A DNA stretch of 64,000 nt, from positions 1 to 64,000 of the forward strand of contig JACWCY010000002.1 of the NCBI GenBank assembly GCA_014654455.1. The letters run 5' to 3'. This DNA is from Pelagibacterales bacterium SAG-MED01 (lineage in GTDB: Bacteria > Pseudomonadota > Alphaproteobacteria > Pelagibacterales > Pelagibacteraceae). Below the pieces are notes generated by a model, which ran no database searches, had not been told where the DNA came from, and was given only the letters and a program-made list of their open reading frames with translations. A program made the position numbers and the translations under genes. Below, piece by piece: positions 19,121 through 26,476 of this stretch (position 1 is its first letter; the number at the start of each line of letters is the position of its first letter).

Positions 19121-20805
19121 TAAGATTTTTTTAAACCCTCAATTATTTTAACATTAATCTTTTCTATCATTTTAGATTCAGCATCTTCCATCTCAAGCAC
19201 ATTGTGCCAAAAATATCTTGCTTGGATTTTTCTTTTTAGTTTCCATAAAATATCTCCATAGTGATCATTTACTATAGGATCATCAGGCATTAACTCTACT
19301 GCTCTTCTTAAAAATTTTTCAGCTTTTAAATAGTCTTTAACCATATAATAGGCCCAACCGATAGAGTCGATAATGTAAGGGTCGTTATTTTTAATTGAAT
19401 AAGCTTTCTCGAGCATTTGAATTGCTTCATTAATTTTATAATCTCTCTCTAGCCATGAATAAGCTAAATAATTTAATACATATGCATCTTCTGAGTTAAT
19501 CCTTAGTGCATGAAGCAAATCTTCATCTGCTTTATCATATTTACCAATTCTTTCATAACTTCCACCTCTTCTATAAAGTAGATCTGATTTTATTTCAGAA
19601 ATATCATCAAGAGTATTAATTATTTTTGTATAATATTTTATTGCTTTTTCATATTCTTTTGAGTTTTTATAAAAGTTTGCAATATCAAATATTATCTTAT
19701 TGTTTGGTTTATTAATTTTATCAAATTCTGAAGTAATATAATTTAATGACTCTTTTTTGTTTCTTTGTTTTGCAATAATTTGTGCCTCTTTTTTAACACG
19801 GTACCAATAATAAAAACTATCCTCTTTTTTAAAATTTTTTAAAGTTTTTTTAGCTTTTTTATATTCTCCATTAAAATAATGGTTTTCTGCAACTAATGAC
19901 AAATTAAATAAAAATTTTGGATTCAAAAAATTTGACAGGTTTAAATAAAAATTTGATTTTTCAAAATTGTCTTGTGAAGAATAAAGATTCGAAATCAAAA
20001 ATAAAAATTCACTTATTATGTCATTAGAGTTTTTACATGAAAAAACACTTATTAATTTTTCTGTATTTTCACTCTGTATCCAGCTCTTTCCCTGAGATAA
20101 TAATAATGTTGTATTAATATAGTCTAAATCTTTTGTTATTTTTTTTGCATCCTCTAATCTATTATTTTCAACAAGAAAGCTTAGATAGAAATAAATATAT
20201 CTAGTATAATTAGCCTCACCATCATTGATTAGTTTAGAAAAATATGAATCTGTCCTTTCATCTCCTAAATAACATCTTTGAAATGTTTCTGAAATAATTG
20301 ATAATTTACCTAAATTTTTTTTATTATCTAAAATTCTTTTTTCATTAAATACATAAATATATTGTTTTAAGCTTTCCAAAATAGCGTTATTGAATCTATC
20401 TGGTAAAGTAAGATTTGTTAATTTATCTAATTGAATACTAGCTTTTTCAAAATCATTTTTTTTTATACTGTCTAAGATCAACAATAAATAAGCATCAAAA
20501 AAATTTGTATTACTTTTATTTTTATTATTTTTAACTATATTTATTGCTTGTGAAACTTTATTCTCTAAAACTAAAGAATAAATATATCTTTTTAAATAAG
20601 GATCATGTTTATTTAATAAAATTTTAGATGAATTAAAAAAATCAAGGGCTGTTGAATTATTTTTATTTTCAAAAGCCACTATACCTGAAAAATATTTTGA
20701 TAAATCCTTAGAATTAAAATCTTTAAAACTAGTGCTTTTAGAATACAAAGGAGTTTGATAAAGTAGAAGTGAAATTAGAATAAAATTTATTTTTTTAAGG
20801 AACAT
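19120..20805 (-). CDS. secreted or membrane-anchored TPR-repeat protein
   Basis: A 561-aa protein with an N-terminal hydrophobic segment (about 5-20, FILISLLLYQTPLYSKS) that looks like a signal peptide, so it probably acts in the periplasm or at the membrane. The rest is helical, with tetratricopeptide repeats clearest from about residue 390: KEYEKAIKYYTKII, KYDKADEDLLHALRI, INEAIQMLEKAYSI and DYLKAEKFLRRAVELMP. A TPR protein just upstream of ispE is common in alphaproteobacteria. TPRs hold protein partners, but the partner is unknown. Its ATG is only 11 bases from the ATG of the divergent glycosylase gene. Confidence 0.8.
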   Translation of the reverse strand: MFLKKINFILISLLLYQTPLYSKSTSFKDFNSKDLSKYFSGIVAFENKNNSTALDFFNSSKILLNKHDPYLKRYIYSLVLENKVSQAINIVKNNKNKSNTNFFDAYLLLILDSIKKNDFEKASIQLDKLTNLTLPDRFNNAILESLKQYIYVFNEKRILDNKKNLGKLSIISETFQRCYLGDERTDSYFSKLINDGEANYTRYIYFYLSFLVENNRLEDAKKITKDLDYINTTLLLSQGKSWIQSENTEKLISVFSCKNSNDIISEFLFLISNLYSSQDNFEKSNFYLNLSNFLNPKFLFNLSLVAENHYFNGEYKKAKKTLKNFKKEDSFYYWYRVKKEAQIIAKQRNKKESLNYITSEFDKINKPNNKIIFDIANFYKNSKEYEKAIKYYTKIINTLDDISEIKSDLLYRRGGSYERIGKYDKADEDLLHALRINSEDAYVLNYLAYSWLERDYKINEAIQMLEKAYSIKNNDPYIIDSIGWAYYMVKDYLKAEKFLRRAVELMPDDPIVNDHYGDILWKLKRKIQARYFWHNVLEMEDAESKMIEKINVKIIEGLKKS

Positions 20806-20816
20806 TGTTGCACTTT

Positions 20817-21536
20817 ATGACTAAAAAGGTTTTAAATCAAAATGACATATATGTTCAAAAATTAATAGATACTGTAGAACCAGACTTTGTTTTTAGTAGT
20901 AGGCCTGTTGATAGATTTAGTGTTAGTTCAAAAAATTACGATAATGAAAACCAAAATAAATATAATAAATTATTAAAACTTAAAGAACAAATTAATTCAA
21001 TTGAAGATTGTAATTTAAAAGATAACTCAACAAATCTTGTCATTGGTGACGGTAACATTAATAGTTCCATTATGTTAATTGGAGAAGCTCCAGGAGAAAT
21101 AGAAGATAAATCGGGTCATTCCTTTCAGGGTGATATTGGTTCCCTACTCAAGAAAATGCTATCAGCAATAAATATCAATATAGAAAAAGTATATTTAACA
21201 TATTCAATTAATTTTAGACCTCCTGAAGATAGAAAGCCTACTAGTAATGAAATAAAACGATATTCTGTATTTTTGAAAGAACATATTTCAATTATTAATC
21301 CAAAAATTCTTATTTTAATGGGAAGCACAGCTATGGAAGCTGTAACTGGTTTAAATAGTAAAATTTCAAATGAAAGAGGAAAATGGAAAGAAATCATTTT
21401 AAAAAATAAAACTTTACCCATAATGGTTACTTTTAGTCCGTCATACTTAATTAGATTTCCTGAAAATAAAAAATTTTCTTGGGAAGATCTAAAAAAAATT
21501 AGACAAAAAATACAGGATTTAAATATTAAGATTTGA
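20817..21536 (+). CDS. uracil-DNA glycosylase, family 4-like, lacking the cluster cysteines
   Basis: Removes uracil from DNA in base excision repair. The 239-aa protein has LIGEAPGEIEDKSGHSFQGDIGSLL, RPPEDRKPT and TFSPSYLIRFPE, the motifs of the Udg4 family in the alphaproteobacterial version with a long N-terminal extension. Only one cysteine is present (in IEDCNLK). The positions usually filled by other iron-sulfur cysteines are F before RPP and Y in EIKRYSVFL. So a [4Fe-4S] cluster is unlikely. The start is ATG 20817; a TTG at 20805 would add four residues. The stop overlaps rnhB (TGATG). Confidence 0.85.
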   Translation: MTKKVLNQNDIYVQKLIDTVEPDFVFSSRPVDRFSVSSKNYDNENQNKYNKLLKLKEQINSIEDCNLKDNSTNLVIGDGNINSSIMLIGEAPGEIEDKSGHSFQGDIGSLLKKMLSAININIEKVYLTYSINFRPPEDRKPTSNEIKRYSVFLKEHISIINPKILILMGSTAMEAVTGLNSKISNERGKWKEIILKNKTLPIMVTFSPSYLIRFPENKKFSWEDLKKIRQKIQDLNIKI

Positions 21537-22096
21537 TGAAAATTGTTGCTGGTGTTGATGAAGTAGGTCGTGGTAGTTTAATTGGACCAGTTTATGCCGC
21601 TGCTGTAATCTTAAATAAATCCATTAACAAAAAACTCTTAAAGGATTCAAAAAGTTTAACAAAAACTAAAAGGGAAATTTTATCAAAATACATTAAAAAA
21701 AATTCTATATGGGCTATTGGGATAGCATCTGTGAAAGAGATTGAAAAAATTAATATTCTCAATGCTAGCCTATTAGCCATGAAGAGAGCTATAAAAAAAC
21801 TTAAAAAAAAACCAACACTTATCCTAATTGATGGAAATAGATTGCCTGAAATGAAAAATTATAAACTTAAATCAATAATAAAAGGAGATAAAAAAATACC
21901 TTCAATTTCAGCAGCATCCATTGTAGCTAAAGTTACACGTGACAGAAAAATAACTAATCTTGGGAAAAAATTTATGGGTTATTATTGGGATCAAAATTGT
22001 GGATATGGAACTAAACAACATTTAAAAGCTATAAAAAATTTAGGAATTACAAGTCACCACAGAAAAACTTTTTCACCAATAAATAAAATAAAATAG
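21536..22096 (+). CDS. rnhB: ribonuclease HII
   Basis: Removes ribonucleotides from DNA and RNA in RNA-DNA hybrids. The 186-aa protein opens with VAGVDEVGRGSLIGPVYAAAV, giving the catalytic D-E pair. LILIDGN and the KGDKKIPSISAASIVAKVTRD segment are also typical. ATG 21536 shares a base with the upstream stop. It lies between two DNA-maintenance genes, the uracil glycosylase and ccrM. RNase HI is encoded separately at 37.5 kb. Confidence 0.96.
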   Translation: MKIVAGVDEVGRGSLIGPVYAAAVILNKSINKKLLKDSKSLTKTKREILSKYIKKNSIWAIGIASVKEIEKINILNASLLAMKRAIKKLKKKPTLILIDGNRLPEMKNYKLKSIIKGDKKIPSISAASIVAKVTRDRKITNLGKKFMGYYWDQNCGYGTKQHLKAIKNLGITSHHRKTFSPINKIK

Positions 22097-22149
22097 GTTT
22101 CACGTATAAACACAATATGTTGTTACCCAGGTAAATCTTTACACAATTC

Positions 22150-22202
22150 GAATCCAAATAATTCAATCCTAGGTTGACCGAAGAATCTTTTTCGAGTCTA
22201 AT
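22150..22202 (+). promoter_or_regulatory. ccrM promoter with three GANTC sites
   Basis: TTGACC (22174-22179) and TCTAAT (22197-22202) are separated by 17 bases, each one mismatch from the sigma-70 boxes. GANTC sites lie at 22150-22154 (GAATC), 22183-22187 (GAATC, in the spacer) and 22194-22198 (GAGTC, overlapping the -10). GANTC is the target of CcrM itself. The predicted transcript start near 22209 is only about six bases before the ATG, so the mRNA would be almost leaderless. Confidence 0.6.
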
Positions 22203-22214
22203 TTGTTTTTACAA

Positions 22215-23285
22215 ATGAACTTAGAATTTAAAAATAAATTAATTAATGGTGACAGCCTAGAAGAATTAAAAAAAATTCCTGATGAATCTTTTAATCTGAT
22301 TTTTGCAGATCCTCCCTACAACTTGCAATTAAAAAGTGAATTGACCAGACCTGATAGATCTAAAGTAAGTGCAGTTAACGACAAATGGGATCAATTTGAA
22401 AGTTTTAAAAAATATGATGATTTTACAAATGCTTGGCTAAGTGAATGTAAAAGAATTTTAAAAAAAGATGGAGCTATTTGGGTAATTGGTAGTTATCACA
22501 ACATTTTTAGAGTTGGTGCTACAATTCAGAATTTAGGCTTTTGGATCTTAAACGACGTTATTTGGAATAAAAAAAATCCAATGCCAAATTTTAGAGGAAC
22601 AAGATTTACTAATGCTCATGAAACTTTAATTTGGGCATCAAAATCAGAGAAATCAAAATACACTTTTAACTATCAGTCTTTAAAATGTTTAAATGACGAT
22701 CTTCAAATGAGATCTAATTGGGATCTACCAATTTGTAATGGATCTGAAAGACTAAAAAAGAATGGAAAAAAGGTTCACTCAACCCAAAAACCTGAAGCTT
22801 TACTTCATAGAATTTTATTAGCAACTTCAAATAAAAATGATTTAGTCTTAGACCCTTTTTTAGGCTCAGGAACAACAGCAACCGTTGCGAAAAAATTAGG
22901 TAGAAATTATTATGGTATAGAAAAAGAAAAAACTTATTTTAAAGCTGCTGAACAAAGATTAAAAAATACAAAACCTTTTGAAGACAATTACCTAGATACC
23001 ATTAAAAATAATAGATCTAAACCAAGAATACCTTTCGGTTCATTGGTAGAATTAGGAATAATAAAGCCAGGGACAACTATTTTTGATAATAAAAAGAAAA
23101 TAAGTGCAAAAATCATGGCTGATGGTAGCATTAAACACGCTCAAACAGAGGGCTCAATTCATAAAGTAGCAGCAACAATTTTGGGCGCTGAAAGCTGTAA
23201 TGGATGGACTTATTGGCACTATAATTTGGATGGTACTGTAGTCCCAATTGATCATTTGAGACAAAAATTAATTTCAAAAAATTAA
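22215..23285 (+). CDS. ccrM: CcrM-type DNA adenine methyltransferase (GANTC)
   Basis: Orphan N6-adenine methyltransferase; in alphaproteobacteria CcrM methylates GANTC late in the cell cycle and affects transcription. The 356-aa protein has motif IV DPPY at 32-35 and the SAM motif DPFLGSGT at 213-220, the beta-class order. A C-terminal domain (about 270-356), with RIPFGSLVELGIIKPG, AKIMADGSIKH and ESCNGWTYWHY, is specific to CcrM. No restriction gene is nearby. The ATG at 22215 is preferred to a TTG at 22203 because the promoter -10 overlaps the latter. Its stop interlocks with that of the convergent monooxygenase gene in TTAA. Confidence 0.95.
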   Translation: MNLEFKNKLINGDSLEELKKIPDESFNLIFADPPYNLQLKSELTRPDRSKVSAVNDKWDQFESFKKYDDFTNAWLSECKRILKKDGAIWVIGSYHNIFRVGATIQNLGFWILNDVIWNKKNPMPNFRGTRFTNAHETLIWASKSEKSKYTFNYQSLKCLNDDLQMRSNWDLPICNGSERLKKNGKKVHSTQKPEALLHRILLATSNKNDLVLDPFLGSGTTATVAKKLGRNYYGIEKEKTYFKAAEQRLKNTKPFEDNYLDTIKNNRSKPRIPFGSLVELGIIKPGTTIFDNKKKISAKIMADGSIKHAQTEGSIHKVAATILGAESCNGWTYWHYNLDGTVVPIDHLRQKLISKN

Positions 23286-24424
23286 TTTCTATACACTTTT
23301 CCCAAGTAAGACTCTAAAAACTTTTTGTTTTTAACTAATCTTTTCAGAAAAATGTTTCTAAAAAAAATTGTTAAAGGATTAGATAAATGAAAAGCAAACT
23401 GATTAAATTTTGATCTGGTATTAACCATTTTTGTTTTTTTAACTCTATTCTTAAAAAAATTACTTTCTGTATTATTTTCAATACTTTTAAATAACTCATA
23501 AGCGCCTTCAATTGACTGTGATGCGCCCTGGGCAAACGATGGTGGAAAAGCAAAAAAAGCATCACCAATTAAATGAATATTATTTTGTGATTTATAGAAA
23601 TTGTCACTCACAAATACTGGAAATATTTTTAATTCTTTTAGATCATCTAAAAAATCTTTATTTTTTAGAGGAAATTTTTCTAATACATTTTTGATAAAGG
23701 TATTATCACTGAATAATGAGTAATTTTTTTGTTCTTCTACTGAAAGCTGGTATTTCATTATAGCTATGAAATTCAAATTTCCACTTGGGCTCACTGGATA
23801 AATTACATGATGAAAGTTTGGACCTAAAAATAAAGAAATATTTTTGCTATCAATTGCTTCAGGGGTTTTGTTTAAGATGCCTCTAATTGCTAATGTATTA
23901 TTGTATTTAGATTTAGCTTCACTTTTATCAATCAGACTTTTACTTTTTGAAAAAATCCCATCGGAAATAATCAAATAATCACATTCTTTTGTCTCCTCAT
24001 TTTCAAAAGAAATTTTAATTTGTTTATCTTGTTGATCTATTTTTGAAATATTATGGTCAGTCTTTATCAAACCTTTTAAGTCTGTTTTTAAAAAATTGAT
24101 TAAGGTTGACCTTTTTAAAGTAGTATACTTACAATCCCTTGAATTAAAGTCTGTAATATCTAATTCACATATTTTGTTTAAATTCTCATTTGAATAAAAA
24201 TTTATTTTTTCAGGAGTATATCTTTCATTATTTTGCAATTTTTCAAATCCAATTTCATTGAGAAGCTTTATGCTATTGACTGATAATTGGATACCATAGC
24301 CCTTCTCCAGATCAATAGATGAATTTTTTTCGTAGACTGTAATATTATAGTTAGGATTTCTTTTAAATAAATTAGCAATGAATAATCCAGAAATTCCAGC
24401 TCCAATAATGGCTACTTTCTTCAT
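23282..24424 (-). CDS. FAD-dependent monooxygenase, UbiH / aromatic hydroxylase superfamily
   Basis: A 380-aa flavoprotein. The N-terminal dinucleotide fold is KVAIIGAGISGLFIANL with the following acidic residue in YEKNSS. A DGIFSKS segment fits the DG motif, and HLIGDAFFAFPPSFAQGAS is the second FAD motif with the GD signature. No membrane helix or quinone-gene neighbour points to a substrate. It may hydroxylate ubiquinone precursors or another aromatic compound. Its ATG overlaps the mutY stop (ATGA), so it is probably co-translated with mutY. I do not recognise a more specific name. Confidence 0.8.
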   Translation of the reverse strand: MKKVAIIGAGISGLFIANLFKRNPNYNITVYEKNSSIDLEKGYGIQLSVNSIKLLNEIGFEKLQNNERYTPEKINFYSNENLNKICELDITDFNSRDCKYTTLKRSTLINFLKTDLKGLIKTDHNISKIDQQDKQIKISFENEETKECDYLIISDGIFSKSKSLIDKSEAKSKYNNTLAIRGILNKTPEAIDSKNISLFLGPNFHHVIYPVSPSGNLNFIAIMKYQLSVEEQKNYSLFSDNTFIKNVLEKFPLKNKDFLDDLKELKIFPVFVSDNFYKSQNNIHLIGDAFFAFPPSFAQGASQSIEGAYELFKSIENNTESNFFKNRVKKTKMVNTRSKFNQFAFHLSNPLTIFFRNIFLKRLVKNKKFLESYLGKVYRN

Positions 24425-25404
24425 AAATTTCTTTCTAAATATTTAACAATTTTTTTTGTAAAAGTTGGTAACATGTAATTATCTAATTTTTTTTCATCAA
24501 TCCAATAAGGTGTATGAAATTTTTCACTATTTTTTAAATATTGAATTTTAATAATCATATTCATATTAGATAATTTTAAGTTTAAGTTTTCATTAAAATT
24601 TTTTTGTTTAGATAATTCTTCCATAGGAAATATTGTTAGATTTTTTAAAAAATTAAATTTGGTATTTTTAATTAATAAATATTTTTGGTCCCTTTTATAA
24701 ACTTTTAAAAGAAAGTACTTGTCTATATTTTTTTTAATATTTTTTGTTAAGTCAAAATCCTTTTTCTTTAATGACTTACACTTTTTTGAAATAGGACATT
24801 GATTACACAAAGGATTAGTTGGTTTACAGATTAATGCACCTAACTCCATTAAAGCTTGAGCATAATCACTGGATCTTGAAGATGTTCCAAATATAGATTT
24901 TTTTTGTATAAGATTATCTTTATGTATTTCATTATCTTTTTTTAAATAAAGATATCTTTTCAATATTCTTTCTATATTACCATCTAATGGAATATATGGC
25001 TTGTTGAAAGCAATCGCTAAAATAGCACTTGCTGTATAATTTCCTATTCCAGGTAAAGATATCAAATCTTCAAAATTATTAGGTAATTTTCCTTTAAAAT
25101 TTTTAATAACAACTTGTGCTGTTTTTTTTAAATTTCTTGCTCTAGAATAATATCCAAGACCTTCCCAAAGTTTTATAAGTTTTTTATTTTGAATTTTAGC
25201 AAGAATTTCTAGACTAGGAATAATTTTTATAAATCTATTAAAATAAGGAATTACAGTTGCAACCTGTGTTTGTTGTAGCATGAATTCACTAACTAATGTG
25301 TAATACTGTCTTTTTTGCTTAGAAACATTTTTTCGCCATGGTAATGATCTTTTATTTATATCGTACCATTTAAGAATTTTATTTGTTACTAATTGGTCTT
25401 TCAT
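24421..25404 (-). CDS. mutY: A/G-specific adenine glycosylase
   Basis: Removes adenine mispaired with 8-oxoguanine. The 327-aa protein has catalytic E40 in VSEFMLQQTQV, the helix-hairpin-helix ISLPGIGNYTASA followed by the essential aspartate D141 in PLDGNIERI, and the four iron-sulfur cysteines C193, C200, C203 and C209 (spacing 6-2-5). The C-terminal part is a degenerate MutT-like domain. ATG 25404 is the reverse half of CATATG, whose forward half is the dciA start. A TTG 45 bases upstream would run into dciA and is less likely. Confidence 0.95.
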   Translation of the reverse strand: MKDQLVTNKILKWYDINKRSLPWRKNVSKQKRQYYTLVSEFMLQQTQVATVIPYFNRFIKIIPSLEILAKIQNKKLIKLWEGLGYYSRARNLKKTAQVVIKNFKGKLPNNFEDLISLPGIGNYTASAILAIAFNKPYIPLDGNIERILKRYLYLKKDNEIHKDNLIQKKSIFGTSSRSSDYAQALMELGALICKPTNPLCNQCPISKKCKSLKKKDFDLTKNIKKNIDKYFLLKVYKRDQKYLLIKNTKFNFLKNLTIFPMEELSKQKNFNENLNLKLSNMNMIIKIQYLKNSEKFHTPYWIDEKKLDNYMLPTFTKKIVKYLERNL

Positions 25405-25893
25405 ATGCAATTTAAAAAATATACTAAGCAGAGAAACGGAAGCATTCAAGGCCTAAGATCTTTTAAAGACACTTTGCCAAAAAATATTAAAAAGGTCATT
25501 AATAATAGGGGCCATATTTATTCTGAAACATTAAATAATTGGAAATATATTGTCGGAGATAATTTATTTAAATTTTGTTACCCAAAATCATTTAAAAATT
25601 CAAATAAGTTTGGGGTCAGCACCTTACTGATTATGGTCAAGAGAGGTCACGAAGTTGACTTGGAATATTCAAAAAAAGAAATAATGGATAGAATAAATGT
25701 TTTTTTTGGAAATTTAGTTGTTGAAAAACTTAAATTCACAAGTTTTAGTGATGAAAAAAAAATTCCTTTAAAAGAAAAAGAGTTAAAAGAAAACGCGACA
25801 AATAATAAGTTTAAAAAGAAAATTAATGATGTTAAAAATGAAAAAATTAAAAAATCTTTACTTGAACTTACTAAAGTTTTTAAAGAAAAATGA
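25405..25893 (+). CDS. DciA/DUF721-family protein
   Basis: A 162-aa protein whose first 110 residues fit DUF721 (IYSETLNNWKYIVGDNLFKFCYP, LLIMVKRGHEVDLEYSKKEIMDRINVFFG). DUF721 includes DciA, the loader of the replicative helicase in bacteria without DnaC. The lysine-rich tail (about 115-162) looks disordered. Position between mutY and dsbA-smc is typical for alphaproteobacteria. ATG 25405 directly abuts the mutY start. Its end overlaps the dsbA ATG (ATGA). A role in helicase loading is inferred from the family. Confidence 0.8.
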   Translation: MQFKKYTKQRNGSIQGLRSFKDTLPKNIKKVINNRGHIYSETLNNWKYIVGDNLFKFCYPKSFKNSNKFGVSTLLIMVKRGHEVDLEYSKKEIMDRINVFFGNLVVEKLKFTSFSDEKKIPLKEKELKENATNNKFKKKINDVKNEKIKKSLLELTKVFKEK

Positions 25894-26468
25894 AAAAAAA
25901 AATATTTATTTCTCTTATTCTATTTTTTGGATTTATAACCAGTATCAACGCTGAAACAAAAAGAATAATTTCAGGTAATGAAAATGCTAAAATTACAATT
26001 ATTGCATACGAATCTTTAACATGTAGTCATTGTGCTGACTTTCACAATGATGTTTATCCTCGACTTAAAAAAGAATATATTGATACAGGTTTAGCTAAAA
26101 TAGAATTCAGACACTTTCCCTTAGATATAGCTGCTTTTAATGCCTCAAAAATTGCTCAATGTAAAAAGGATCAAAGTTTGGAAATTTTAAAAAGTTTATA
26201 TTCCAATCAACAAGCTTGGGTTAAAGGAAGTACGGTTGAAGAGATTAATTTTAACCTCAAAAAATTTATTGAAAAAGAAGGTTTCAAATTAGATTTTGAA
26301 AAATGCATTAATAATAAAGAAATTGAGGATTTTGTTTTAAATGATCGAATCGAAGGTAGTAAAAATTTCAAAATAAATGCTACTCCTACGATAATTATTA
26401 ATAATAAAAAGTTTGAAAAATCTCTTAATTACAAAAATTTAAAAAAATCATTAGAAAAACTGATATAA
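25890..26468 (+). CDS. DsbA-family thioredoxin-fold protein
   Basis: Periplasmic thiol-disulfide oxidoreductase of 192 aa. A signal peptide (about 1-21) precedes the thioredoxin fold with active site CSHC (C45, C48) in ESLTCSHCADFH. The cis-proline loop is INATPTIII. The compact helical insert matches the BdbD/DsbA-like group (Thioredoxin_4). Its place between dciA and smc is conserved in alphaproteobacteria without an obvious functional reason. Possible clients in this window are exported cytochrome subunits with cysteines. Whether it oxidises or reduces thiols is not evident. Confidence 0.87.
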   Translation: MKKKIFISLILFFGFITSINAETKRIISGNENAKITIIAYESLTCSHCADFHNDVYPRLKKEYIDTGLAKIEFRHFPLDIAAFNASKIAQCKKDQSLEILKSLYSNQQAWVKGSTVEEINFNLKKFIEKEGFKLDFEKCINNKEIEDFVLNDRIEGSKNFKINATPTIIINNKKFEKSLNYKNLKKSLEKLI

Positions 26469-26476
26469 GTTAGCTC

